From Rhodospirillaceae bacterium MC! (lineage in GTDB: Bacteria > Pseudomonadota > Alphaproteobacteria > MC1), in contig NQOV01000005.1 of NCBI GenBank assembly GCA_002632265.1, positions 246 through 64,245 on the forward strand: a stretch of 64,000 bases of DNA. Direction: 5' to 3'. This document shows, one piece after another, positions 25,120 through 34,490 of this stretch (position 1 is its first letter; the number at the start of each line of letters is the position of its first letter). Position numbers and translations under genes: made by a program. A model generated the notes under the pieces. That model made no database searches. It was not told the origin of the DNA and saw nothing but the letters and a program-made list of their open reading frames with translations.

Positions 25120-28100
25120 TTATTTGTTGTCGATTGTTTTGGATGGAGATACCAAGCTATCTCTTAGGGTGAACCAGTGTTGACTAGATCCTTTTGTTAC
25201 TAGGCCGTTGGCTTGGATTTGGCTTTTTTCTAGGTTTACTATTCCGTCTAGTGTGCCTTTTACTAGGGAGTTGGAGATTGTGCCGTTGGAGAATTTTAAT
25301 AGTCCTGTGTTTATGTCGAAAGGCGAGCTAAAACTGTATGGGGATTGCTTGTTGTTTATTAGTGTTAGGATATCGTAGATACTTCCTAGTGGTGCTAGGG
25401 TTGTTGGTTTTTTGCGTCCTAGATATTGGATGTTGGAAAATGAGACATTACCATTACCGTTTATGTTGTCGAATATTTGTTGGATATTGTAGCCGTAACC
25501 TTTTATGTTACCTTTTGATGTAAACTGTCCTTGAATGCCGACTTTTGGCAAAATTGTTTCTATGTCGATGTTATCGGTTGTCCATGTTAGTGATGATGTG
25601 GGCATGGCGGTATTTGTATCCCATGTGAATTGAATGCTTGCGGTGGGTTTTATTAGGCTATCTGTTGTATTATCTTCATAGCTGGCGAAATTTAGCTCGG
25701 TATTATCTAGGCTAAAAATACCACTTACTGCATTTGCTTTTAGAGATACATTTTCTATGTATGTTTTGTTGATGTAGAATTTCTTAACATTTAGCTTAAG
25801 ATCCATGTTGAGATTTTGCATTAACTTAATTAACGGCGGTTGATAATCGTTCACATTTATAACCGTGTTATCATTGCTATTTGCTGTTACGGTATTTATA
25901 GCTGTGGGATTGGCTGGTGCAGAATTTAAAGCTTGATCTGTGGTGGGAGCATTCGCTATAGTATTAGGATCTGTATTAGGATCTGTAGAATTATTGCTTG
26001 TGGCTTGATCTGTGGTGGTGGGCGTATCTGTTGGATTGGCGATGTTTAAATTATCCACATTCTCATTATCTTGAATTTTGAGCGTATCTGTTTGCACATT
26101 ATTATCGACGTGTTTAACTACGGAATAATTAACAACCGCTTGCGGTTTTTTCGTATAAATATTTTTTAAGATATCATAGGAAAATTCTTCCGTATTAAGA
26201 TTCATGGCTAGATTGGGGATCTCTTTCGTTGTATCCAAGGTAATATTGCCGTCGATATCGCTCTTGCCGATAGTAGCGTCCAACTCTGAAAGATTATAAA
26301 CGCCGTCCAACTGTGATCTTTTAATTACCGCCGATAGGGCAAGCTCTTTGCTTGGGGTATTGGGCTTAATATTAGTATATCCTAAAGTATTAAGTAGATT
26401 ATTGACGTTATCATCGGATAAATTCAAGACCATGGGATACATAACGCCAGTTTGCCAAGATCCGCCCGTGCGTATGCGTCCTTTCATGGTGCTATATGAG
26501 AATATCATGTCGGCATTGGTGTTTTTTACTCCGCCGTCAATGGTAATTACTGCATTAGCTGGAATATTACTTGGTAAGATGTTACTATCGAGAGCATTGG
26601 CACTATCTTTTAAGTTTGCTTTAATAATCACATTGTTAAAGTTGGGATCGCTAAAGATCTCATCGATCTGCCCTTGAACAGAGATAGAACCGTCGCCAAT
26701 GGGCATGGCTTTAAAGTGGTTGATCTTTAAATCTCCTTGATCAATGGATAAATCAAGATTAACATCCTTTAAGGCAATACCTGATAAGGTCGCATCTGTG
26801 GAAATCAACTTAATGGAAGTCGGCGAATCAAAAGCCTCTTGACTAAAGACCTTAGAGAGTCCTCCTGTAAAAGAATTGTTTTCTACAGAAGATATAGTTT
26901 GAATAATATAAGGCACCCAATCATCAAACGGGATAGTGCTAAAACTACCAGCCATATGCAATTCTTGATCGTTAGTAAAGCTTTTAGTAAGAGATCCTTT
27001 AAAGTTTAAAGATCCCATGTTAAAAACTAAGCTTTTAAGTTGTAATTTATGGCTATCCATTAGGACGTTAGTTCTAAAGGACGCATTTAATTCATTATTA
27101 GTGGTGGTTTTCGCTTGAATTCCCAACCACTTCAAGGTATTTGTAGGATTGTTACTATTAAACAAGATAGTACCGTCAAGCATGGGTTCGCCCTTGCTGG
27201 AATGAATGAATCCGAACAGCTTAAAAGACGCATCCCCTGGAAAACTTGCCGACGCTTCCTTAATTAGAATTTCGTTAGATTGAACTTTTGCCTTAAGGAT
27301 GAAATCCTTAGCGGTGGCGTTTAAGATGTTAATGGTGCTTGCTTTGTTTTCGATGTTAATATCTAAATGCTTAGGAAGTACCCAACTGACCTTGTATTTA
27401 GTCTTCTTAACTACTGGATTTTTCATATTATTAACTAAAGCTGATCGGCTACTTATGGGAGTTATTGCCGATATCCTATGAATAAGCACATCCTTTCCCA
27501 AGTTCGGATTGTTATCTTCAGGATGAATAGTGTTAATGTACGATATTAAAGAATTAATATCAAAATTTTTACTGGTAGTTTGAATATTTATTTGGGCGTC
27601 TGATACTTCTTCTTTTAGTGGCACATAAGAAATCTTACCATTGGTTACTTGCGATAAACTATTAATAGTAAATTTAGAGCTAGCCCAAGATTTATCATTG
27701 CTTTCTTTTAATTCAAGATTAATATCTAAAGGGATATCTAAAGCCACTGGCGGACTACTTAAATTTAATTCTGATAGTAATTTATCGGTAGAGTTAACTT
27801 TAATGTGTGCTTTTATGCTATTGGCTTTAAATAAAGCATCACTAATGCGAGAATCAAGTCGACCAGTTAAAGCACCGTTTAATAAGTTGAAATCAACCAA
27901 GGTATAAATGGAACTTTTCGAGCCTGTGCGATACATATTGCCATGTAAGGCGATATCTAAGCCTTTCCAATTGAGCGTAATAAGACCATTTAAAGAATCC
28001 TTTTTTAAGCCTAGGTTGGTATTAATCCCATTTATGCTATTTTCTGATTTTGAAATATAATTGGAAATAACTAAAGTTCCATTGGTAATGTTTAAATGGG

Positions 28101-28551
28101 TAAAGCCTAATTTAGAAATGGAGAATAAAGTATCGGTTAAGTTGGCAAGTGGCGATTCTCCTTTTTCTGTATCGTTGGTTATGTAGATCTTAGGATTGTA
28201 TAGGGATATATTATCAATGGAATAAATATTTCCACGCAATATTTGGGAAATACTAACGCCCACATGAACTTTAGGGATAATAGCTAAATTTGAGTTATAA
28301 CTTCCCATAGGCGAAAGCACTCGCACATCGGTTATGGTTATGCCCACATGGGGAAATAAGGAAACTGTAGTCTTGCCTGTAATTTGTACCGTTCTGCCAA
28401 TGGTTTTAGATATGGTATTAATTACCTGATCTTTAGATAAATGCCACTTGATACCTGCAGGTAAAACACCGAATAATAAAATTGCCACTATCACAATTAG
28501 GGCGATAAATGTAAGCATATATTTTACAGGGGTGCTAAATTTACTAAACAT
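25120..28551 (-). CDS. AsmA family protein
   Basis: 1143 aa. A membrane anchor at about residues 11-31 is followed by an AsmA-type N-terminal domain (AGIKWHLSKDQVINTIS..., then GRTVQITGKTTVSLFPHVGITITDVRV) and a very long beta-rich periplasmic region. A Thr/Asn/Pro-rich low-complexity linker (about residues 840-900) splits the body from the C-terminal AsmA domain (FTSKGNIKGYGYNIQQIFDNINGNGNVSFS). It belongs to the class proposed to carry phospholipids toward the outer membrane. It is a distant paralogue of the 1807-5586 protein. Located downstream of mraY; the stop codon is abutted by array C. Confidence 0.85.
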   Translation of the reverse strand: MFSKFSTPVKYMLTFIALIVIVAILLFGVLPAGIKWHLSKDQVINTISKTIGRTVQITGKTTVSLFPHVGITITDVRVLSPMGSYNSNLAIIPKVHVGVSISQILRGNIYSIDNISLYNPKIYITNDTEKGESPLANLTDTLFSISKLGFTHLNITNGTLVISNYISKSENSINGINTNLGLKKDSLNGLITLNWKGLDIALHGNMYRTGSKSSIYTLVDFNLLNGALTGRLDSRISDALFKANSIKAHIKVNSTDKLLSELNLSSPPVALDIPLDINLELKESNDKSWASSKFTINSLSQVTNGKISYVPLKEEVSDAQINIQTTSKNFDINSLISYINTIHPEDNNPNLGKDVLIHRISAITPISSRSALVNNMKNPVVKKTKYKVSWVLPKHLDINIENKASTINILNATAKDFILKAKVQSNEILIKEASASFPGDASFKLFGFIHSSKGEPMLDGTILFNSNNPTNTLKWLGIQAKTTTNNELNASFRTNVLMDSHKLQLKSLVFNMGSLNFKGSLTKSFTNDQELHMAGSFSTIPFDDWVPYIIQTISSVENNSFTGGLSKVFSQEAFDSPTSIKLISTDATLSGIALKDVNLDLSIDQGDLKINHFKAMPIGDGSISVQGQIDEIFSDPNFNNVIIKANLKDSANALDSNILPSNIPANAVITIDGGVKNTNADMIFSYSTMKGRIRTGGSWQTGVMYPMVLNLSDDNVNNLLNTLGYTNIKPNTPSKELALSAVIKRSQLDGVYNLSELDATIGKSDIDGNITLDTTKEIPNLAMNLNTEEFSYDILKNIYTKKPQAVVNYSVVKHVDNNVQTDTLKIQDNENVDNLNIANPTDTPTTTDQATSNNSTDPNTDPNTIANAPTTDQALNSAPANPTAINTVTANSNDNTVINVNDYQPPLIKLMQNLNMDLKLNVKKFYINKTYIENVSLKANAVSGIFSLDNTELNFASYEDNTTDSLIKPTASIQFTWDTNTAMPTSSLTWTTDNIDIETILPKVGIQGQFTSKGNIKGYGYNIQQIFDNINGNGNVSFSNIQYLGRKKPTTLAPLGSIYDILTLINNKQSPYSFSSPFDINTGLLKFSNGTISNSLVKGTLDGIVNLEKSQIQANGLVTKGSSQHWFTLRDSLVSPSKTIDNK

Positions 28552-28610
28552 TATAGTTACTCATTTGGGTTTATAGATATTTTTTTTAAAAAATAGTTTT
28601 TAATAGAATC

Positions 28611-29696
28611 CTATCGCAATTTAAGAGTGATTAAGCCAAGAATAGCAAAAATAATGGCTAAGATCCAAAATCTTACAACAACCTTAGTTTCTGCCCAGCC
28701 TAGCTGTTCGAAGTGATGATGAATGGGGGCCATTTTAAAGATTCTCTTTTTGCGTAATTTATAACTTCCAACTTGCAAGATCACAGATACAGTCTCCATA
28801 ACAAACACACCGCCAACAACCGCCCATACGATTTCATGCTTGGTAATGAGTGCTAACGATCCTAAAACACCACCGATTGCAAGGCTACCAGTATCGCCCA
28901 TGAATATTTCAGCAGGTTTGGCATTGTACCATAAAAAACCCATGGTAGCCCCAATTAGTGATCCGCAGAACACCGCTACTTCGGCAATGTTCGGAATGTA
29001 TGTGAATTGTAAATAATGGGCATAATCGAGATGTCCGATAGCGTAAGCAATGATGATAAATACTGATGTCGCAATAATAATCGGCACTGCCGCCAAGCCG
29101 TCCAAACCGTCTGTAAGGTTTACCGCATTGGATGAGCCAACAATGATAAATAATCCCACAATAGGGAAAAAGCTCCCAAAGTTTATAAATACTTTCTTAA
29201 AAAATGGTATCTCTAAAGTGTGCGATATGTTGCTAGGTTGAAAATACATGATTAAAAATACAGTGATCACACCGAAGACAAACTGTCCTAGTAATTTTAA
29301 TTTACCGCTTAAACCGTCGCTCGTTTTTTTCATAACCTTAAGATAATCATCTAAGAATCCTAAGAATCCGTAAGCTATCATGATAAATAAAAGAATCCAT
29401 ACGAAACAATTGGCATAGTTTATCCACATTAAAGAGCTGATTGTAGTTGATATTAAGATCATAAATCCGCCCATGGTCGGCGTGCCTGCTTTAGCTAAAT
29501 GAGTTTGTGGTCCATCTAAGCGAATGGGCTGTCCCTTGCCTTGTTTGATTCTTAACCAATTAATTAATTTAGGCGAAATAAGAAACATAATAATTAACGA
29601 TGTTAACACCGCCCCAGCCAGACGAAAAGTCGTATAGTGAAATATGTTTAATATATTTAACATATTAGTGTAATGTTCGGCTAGAAAATAAAACAT
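28611..29696 (-). CDS. mraY: Phospho-N-acetylmuramoyl-pentapeptide transferase
   Basis: 361 aa, ten membrane helices. It transfers phospho-MurNAc-pentapeptide to undecaprenyl phosphate, making lipid I. Motifs: KAGTPTMGG, FLDDYLKVMKK, NLTDGLDGLA (catalytic Asp residues), MGDTGSLAIGG and APIHHHFEQLGW. All key residues are present and length is exact. Unusual context: mraY normally sits in the dcw cluster between murF and murD, but here it lies between a SPOR protein and an AsmA protein. Confidence 0.96.
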   Translation of the reverse strand: MFYFLAEHYTNMLNILNIFHYTTFRLAGAVLTSLIIMFLISPKLINWLRIKQGKGQPIRLDGPQTHLAKAGTPTMGGFMILISTTISSLMWINYANCFVWILLFIMIAYGFLGFLDDYLKVMKKTSDGLSGKLKLLGQFVFGVITVFLIMYFQPSNISHTLEIPFFKKVFINFGSFFPIVGLFIIVGSSNAVNLTDGLDGLAAVPIIIATSVFIIIAYAIGHLDYAHYLQFTYIPNIAEVAVFCGSLIGATMGFLWYNAKPAEIFMGDTGSLAIGGVLGSLALITKHEIVWAVVGGVFVMETVSVILQVGSYKLRKKRIFKMAPIHHHFEQLGWAETKVVVRFWILAIIFAILGLITLKLR

Positions 29697-29852
29697 AAAT
29701 TGTTCCTTATTATATATGGTATTTTTGTACTTCTGTTATATTAGCATATATAATGACATAGAAAGGTTAAAAAAAAGTTATTAAAATAAAAACCTAATTT
29801 TTAACCTTGCATATTTTCTCTAATCGTCCATTCTCTTAAGCGTAATACGCTC

Positions 29853-31601
29853 CTATTTTGCGGTTGGAGAGCAGTCTATTCCGTGAGTCTTAAGCTTTGC
29901 ACAAAATTGTTTAGCTTGAGTACGGGTTTTGAAATTTCCTGTGCGTAATCTTATGTATGATTTTTTGTTGACTACTACTGTTTTGTATACTGGGTTGGTT
30001 TTTAAGATTCCTGCTGATTTTTTTACTGCTTGTTGCCAAAACTTCATTGCTAATGGTTTTGAAACTGTAGCTACCAACTGTACTTCCCATTTGTAATTTG
30101 GCTGTGGTGCTTGTGCCACTGGAGTTACTGGAGCTACTGTCTTAACGGCGTTGGCTGTATCTGACTTGGTTGGGTTTGCGGTTGCTGTAGGCATAGCAGT
30201 TGGTTTCGCTGTCGATGTTGGATTTGCGGTTGCTGTAGGCGTAGCAGTTGGTTTCGCTGTCGCTGTTGGATTTGCGGTTGCTGTAGGGTTTGCCGTAGGT
30301 GTTGCTGTTGGGTTTGCGGTTGCGGTTGGAGTTCGTGTCGCTGTGGTGGTTGTGGTTGGCTTAACTGGAGTTGTAGAATTATCTTTAGTTGCTAATACTG
30401 GCTTGTTGGTTGTTGGTCTACTTTCAAGATTATTAGTCGGTTGTGTTTGCACTACATTTGAAGTATTACCCTTAGTTGCAAGCACTGGTTTAGCTGAAGC
30501 AGATTTATTATCAACTGATTTGCTTGGAACGGTTTGTGGTGCGGTTTGCGGAACTGTTTGTGTGGTGTTTTTAGTGGCTAACACTGGCTTATCTGTAGGC
30601 GTGCTAGTTGGGTTAGTAGTGGTATTTGTACTAACTTGCTTACTTGGGGTTGTTGTTGACTGAACTGGAGTTACTGGAGCTACCTTTTTTGGTGCGATGT
30701 TTTGAGCATTCGCCATAAGTTCTTGAGTCGTAGCTTGGTTGATATCTTCTCTATTTTTATTGGCATTATTTAACGCTTCATTTTCGAATCCGTGGGAATC
30801 CTTAATGTGAGAGTTGATCCCCTCGGTATCTGGAGCGTTTTCTTGGGTAAGTTTTCCCTTATTCTTTTTCATTTCTTCTAAAGAAAGAGGTTGCTCTGGT
30901 AAAGCTAAAATATGCTCTACCTTATTGGGCATGACTTTCCCTTCGCCATCTGCATATATATGGGCAGATTTCTGTAAGGTTTGATCTTCTACAGGTTTGG
31001 GCTTTTCTCGATATTGCTCTTGTGTGGGAGTAATTAACGGCGGTAAATTATTCTCTTTTTTAGTTAGAGCCATACCCACACCAAAGATAATAATTAAGGA
31101 TGCCACAATAACAAAAAAAATCGCTATTATTTTAATTAATTTAGAATTATCTTTTTTAGCTTTTTTTCTTGTGTTATTGTTTTTGTTGGGATTCTTATTC
31201 TTATTCTTTTTATTAGTATGAGCTTTAGGATTAGCGTATTCTTCTTCTAATTTATCGGAAGTTTTATATTTACTTGCTTCTCTGATGTGTCTTAAAAGTT
31301 TTTGCTTGTTTTGTTCTTTAATTTCGTCTGGCATTTGTGGAGAATATGTATTTGCCTTAGAATCGAGAGTCCTCGCCCCCTTTTCGCCCTCAATTGATGT
31401 TGACGGTTCTGGAAGAGCGTCAATATGCGATTGAAAACTTCTACCTGAATTAAAATCCCTAGAATCATAATCCGACGAATCAGCATTCACGGGAGGAGCT
31501 TGTGTGCTATCCCCTGGAATTGACGGAATTTCCACGTAAGAACCATCTTCTGTATGGTGTCCAACCGTTGGAAGTGGCGGAGTACTTTTATCTCTAGGCA
31601 T
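29853..31601 (-). CDS. SPOR-domain cell-envelope protein with Thr/Pro/Ala-rich repeats
   Basis: 582 aa. A basic cytoplasmic N-terminus, one membrane helix (IIAIFFVIVASLIIIFGVGMA, about residues 158-180), a long periplasmic linker, and a C-terminal SPOR domain (about 505-580, WEVQLVATVSKPLAMKFW... RLRTGNFKTRTQAKQFC) that binds denuded septal peptidoglycan. The linker has low-complexity PTATANPTATPTA repeats encoded by 48-bp DNA repeats at 30178-30273, a likely site of length variation. It follows argS as in other alphaproteobacteria (argS, SPOR, nagZ), but nagZ and scpAB are missing here. A cell-division role is inferred. Confidence 0.85.
   Translation of the reverse strand: MPRDKSTPPLPTVGHHTEDGSYVEIPSIPGDSTQAPPVNADSSDYDSRDFNSGRSFQSHIDALPEPSTSIEGEKGARTLDSKANTYSPQMPDEIKEQNKQKLLRHIREASKYKTSDKLEEEYANPKAHTNKKNKNKNPNKNNNTRKKAKKDNSKLIKIIAIFFVIVASLIIIFGVGMALTKKENNLPPLITPTQEQYREKPKPVEDQTLQKSAHIYADGEGKVMPNKVEHILALPEQPLSLEEMKKNKGKLTQENAPDTEGINSHIKDSHGFENEALNNANKNREDINQATTQELMANAQNIAPKKVAPVTPVQSTTTPSKQVSTNTTTNPTSTPTDKPVLATKNTTQTVPQTAPQTVPSKSVDNKSASAKPVLATKGNTSNVVQTQPTNNLESRPTTNKPVLATKDNSTTPVKPTTTTTATRTPTATANPTATPTANPTATANPTATAKPTATPTATANPTSTAKPTAMPTATANPTKSDTANAVKTVAPVTPVAQAPQPNYKWEVQLVATVSKPLAMKFWQQAVKKSAGILKTNPVYKTVVVNKKSYIRLRTGNFKTRTQAKQFCAKLKTHGIDCSPTAK
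30178..30295. repeat. 48-bp coding tandem repeat in SPOR gene
   Basis: Unit beginning GCGGTTGCTGTAGGC at 30178 and 30226, with a partial third from 30274; the copies differ by about two bases. It encodes 16-residue Thr/Ala/Pro units. Confidence 0.75.
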
Positions 31602-31635
31602 CTTTTATTCTCCTCGATGTTGCAGTAATTGTATA

Positions 31636-31690
31636 AGGGATGGGAAAAGGAATTAAAGTGCATATTACAATCTTTTTCACGCCCCTTTAT
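31636..31690. repeat. Mini-form of the palindromic element
   Basis: Arms AAGGGATGGGAAAAG and CTTTTTCACGCCCCTT match the outer stem of the large elements but enclose only about 24 nt. It lies about 35 bp upstream of the SPOR gene start. Either a deletion derivative or a simple terminator ancestor. Confidence 0.5.
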
Positions 31691-31952
31691 AGCTCATATG
31701 GTTATATTTCTCATATATTACAAACTATATTAATATTCTATTTTACAATAAAATAAGAATAACAAAGAAAGGTTACAAAGAAGTTAATTTACACATAAAC
31801 ACAGGATTCTCACACTAAACCCAAGCGAATCCACCCCCTCACCCCCAAGAATCACTCACAAGAATCCCATAAGACAATTCTAATTTTTTCTCTATAAACA
31901 CAATAAACCCCAACTCACACTTATTCTTTTATCTGTAACTTTATTGCGTTTA

Positions 31953-32078
31953 TGATTTATGGCTTGTGGCTTGTGGCTTGTGGCTTATGGCTTGTGATTT
32001 ATGGGTTACAGGTTGCGGGTTACAGGTTGCGGGTTACAGGTTATAGGTTATAGGTTATAGGTTATAGGTTATGATTTT
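31953..32078. repeat. Degenerate heptamer minisatellite (18 units)
   Basis: Eighteen consecutive 7-bp units in perfect register, grading from TGGCTTG (x4) and TGGCTTA, through TGGGTTA, CAGGTTG and CGGGTTA, to TAGGTTA (x4). The consensus is NNGGTTA/NNGCTTG. It ends directly in the palindrome at 32071. No ORF runs through it. Confidence 0.85.
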
Positions 32079-32123
32079 TGTTGTTGCTGGCCTATTATTT
32101 AGGCCAGCAACAACAAAAATCAT
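32071..32123. repeat. Perfect 24-bp-arm palindrome, family 2
   Basis: ATGATTTTTGTTGTTGCTGGCCTA and its exact complement around a 5-nt loop. The 17-nt core differs by one base from that of the palindrome at 15070, although the outer arms are unrelated. Confidence 0.8.
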
Positions 32124-32133
32124 ACATGGAATG

Positions 32134-32457
32134 CCCCTAAGGATCGGAGAAAAACACTCAATAGGTGTCTTTAGGCGGTTCGTACATGTATATGTACTAC
32201 CTTAGAACTGTCTAAAGGCACATAGTGAGTGTTTTTTACCCCTAAGGATCGGAGAAAAACGCTCAATAGGTGTCTTTAGGCGGTTCGTACATGTATATGT
32301 ACTACCTTAGAACTGTCTAAAGGCACATAGTGGGTGTTTTTTACCCCTAAGGATCGGAGAAAAACACTCAATAGGTGTCTTTAGGCAGTTCGTACATGTA
32401 TATGTACTACCTTAGAACTGTCTAAAGGCACATAGTGGGTGTTTTTATCCGATCCTA
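32134..32457. repeat. Array D of nested palindromic elements (three 105-bp units)
   Basis: Three tandem units starting at 32134, 32239 and 32344, nearly identical. Each has arm ATCGGAGAAAAACACTCA, the CTTTAGGCGGTTC / GAACTGTCTAAAG stem, apical hairpin GTACAT-GTAT-ATGTAC and 3' bulge TACCTTAG. In the last unit the outer right arm (TTTTTATCCGATCCTA) includes the argS stop codon. With the mini-element, minisatellite and palindrome, this accounts for most of the 853-bp argS-SPOR gap; I see no gene in it. Confidence 0.87.
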
Positions 32458-34221
32458 TTCTAGGATGGTGTTGGATTTTAGTTCGTTTATAGCCTTTACG
32501 CCCATGACATCTAGAGAAGATTTCAATACATTCTTAGTTGCTAATACTAAACTTAAGCGTGCTTTTGTTAATTCGGGTTCGCCGTCGATTATGAATCTTA
32601 GTTTTGAGTCGGAAGATCCTGTATTCCATAGGCTATGGAATACAGACGCAAGCTCGACAACATAATAATGAATTCGTTGAGTTTCTCTTGAGATCCCTGC
32701 TTGTTCGAGAATTCTAGGTAATTCTGATAACTTTTTAATTAAAGCCAATTCTGATTCTGCGGTTAATAGTGAAAGATCGCTCCCACTTAGTAGGCTTTCA
32801 CTTGCTATCCCCTGCTCGCTTGCCAATGACAATACGGAATGACAACGAGCGTGTGAATACTGCACATAAAATACAGGATTGTCTTTGGATTGTTCGATGA
32901 CTTTATCGATATCAAAATCAAGCATAGCGTCGCTTTTTCTCGATAACATCATGAAACGGAAAGCCCCTGTACCAACTTGATTAATAACATGTTCTAGAGT
33001 AATGAAATTCCCCGAACGCTTAGACATCTTATAAATTTCGCCCCCTTTTAAAAGCTTAACCATTTGGCACAAACGTACATCGCAATGGGCTTGATCCTTA
33101 CTTAAGGCGGTTACTACGGCCTTGATACGCTTTACATATCCGCCATGATCTGCCCCTAGTATATCGATAATATGTTTAAAACCACGATTGTATTTATCGT
33201 AATGATAGGCGATATCAGGAGCGAAATATGTCCATGTACCATCGGATTTTTTCACTGCTCGATCCACATCATCGCCGTATTCTGTAGATTTAAATAAAGT
33301 TTGCGGTCTAGCCTCCCAATCATCAAGCTTTTTACCCTTAGGTGGTTCTAAAACGCCCTCATAAATTAAGCCTTGATTTTCAAGATCCAATAGAGCTTTT
33401 TCCACTAAATTTCGCCCTACAATAGAACGCTCCGATGTGAAAACATCATGCTTGATCCCTGCTAGTGCAAGATCTGATTTAATAAGATCCAACATACTAT
33501 CAATACCAAACTCGCGTAAAATTGGCATATACTCTTCTTCAGATTTATTAAGTAATGAATCCCCTTGTTGCTCGTGAAGTTTCTTAGCTACATCAATCAT
33601 ATATTCCCCAGGATACAACCCTTCAGGAATCTCAACTTTTTCCCCTGTGGCCACTTCCTTATAACGTAAAAACAAAGTCTTAGCTAAAACATCGATTTGT
33701 CCACCTGCGTCATTTACGTAATATTCTTTAGTAACATCATAACCTACTTTAGTTAAGATATTTGCGAGAACATCCCCTATCACCGCCCCACGTCCATGAG
33801 CCACATGCAAGGGCCCTGTAGGATTAGCTGATACATATTCCACATTCACTTTTTCCCCCTTACCTAAATCAGATGCGCCCCATTTCAAGCCACTATCTAA
33901 GATAATATCTAGGGTTCTATGCCAAAATGACAGGGATAATCTTAAATTAATAAATCCTGGTCCTGCTATTTCTGCACTTTGTATATCATCCACTTCGTTT
34001 AATTTCTTTACTAATTTTTCAGCAATATCACGAGGTTTAGTTTTTAAGGGCTTGGTTAAAATCATACTGGCGTTGGTGGCCATATCCCCATGAGCTGGAT
34101 CTCTTGGCGATTCGGCGGTAATGCGTTCTAGCAAGCTCTTATCCAAGTCCACATCTGGGAAAGTTTCTTTTATTATCTCAATAATGATGTTTTGAAAGTG
34201 ATTGAATATGTTCATGTTCAT
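32455..34221 (-). CDS. argS: Arginyl-tRNA synthetase
   Basis: 588 aa class I synthetase. An ArgRS-specific N-terminal domain is followed by the catalytic domain: ANPTGPLHVAHGRGAVIGD (HIGH-type HVAH), ILGADHGGYVKR, and KMSKRSGNFI (KMSKS-type), then the DALR anticodon-binding domain with FYVQYSHAR. All catalytic signatures are intact and length is typical. It is divergent from erpA and upstream of the SPOR gene, a conserved alphaproteobacterial neighbourhood, except that dgt, usually between erpA and argS, is absent. The stop codon forms part of the outer arm of array D. Confidence 0.96.
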   Translation of the reverse strand: MNMNIFNHFQNIIIEIIKETFPDVDLDKSLLERITAESPRDPAHGDMATNASMILTKPLKTKPRDIAEKLVKKLNEVDDIQSAEIAGPGFINLRLSLSFWHRTLDIILDSGLKWGASDLGKGEKVNVEYVSANPTGPLHVAHGRGAVIGDVLANILTKVGYDVTKEYYVNDAGGQIDVLAKTLFLRYKEVATGEKVEIPEGLYPGEYMIDVAKKLHEQQGDSLLNKSEEEYMPILREFGIDSMLDLIKSDLALAGIKHDVFTSERSIVGRNLVEKALLDLENQGLIYEGVLEPPKGKKLDDWEARPQTLFKSTEYGDDVDRAVKKSDGTWTYFAPDIAYHYDKYNRGFKHIIDILGADHGGYVKRIKAVVTALSKDQAHCDVRLCQMVKLLKGGEIYKMSKRSGNFITLEHVINQVGTGAFRFMMLSRKSDAMLDFDIDKVIEQSKDNPVFYVQYSHARCHSVLSLASEQGIASESLLSGSDLSLLTAESELALIKKLSELPRILEQAGISRETQRIHYYVVELASVFHSLWNTGSSDSKLRFIIDGEPELTKARLSLVLATKNVLKSSLDVMGVKAINELKSNTILE

Positions 34222-34290
34222 TAATATCCTAAAGGTTTCATAAATTTAAAGTATCTTAACACAAAAGATATATTTTAGCAAGTTTATTAT

Positions 34291-34403
34291 TAAAAGCTGT
34301 GAAAAAGCACTCATTCAATGCTTTTAAGTCATGCTAAGGTAGACAAGAGTACATATACGCATAACTTAAAAACAAACACTCAAGCACTTTTCCCACCCCT
34401 TTA
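34291..34403. repeat. Nested palindromic element E (inverted, single copy)
   Basis: Opposite orientation to all other full copies: on the minus strand it reads GGGTGGGAAAAGTGCTTGAG ... TACCTTAG ... CATTGAATGAGTGCTTTTTC. It lies in the divergent argS-erpA promoter region instead of at a stop codon. The apical part is more degenerate than in other copies. Confidence 0.65.
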
Positions 34404-34490
34404 TTAAATTTTTGTTATTGCATTTTCCAGATAATAATACTATCATATTAATATAAGAAAAATAGTAAATTACAAGGATAGGTAACAATT

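Noticed and set aside
30151-30663. 170-aa Val/Gly-rich ORF on the plus strand
   Set aside because: It is antisense to the low-complexity linker of the SPOR protein and mirrors its Thr/Ala/Pro codons.
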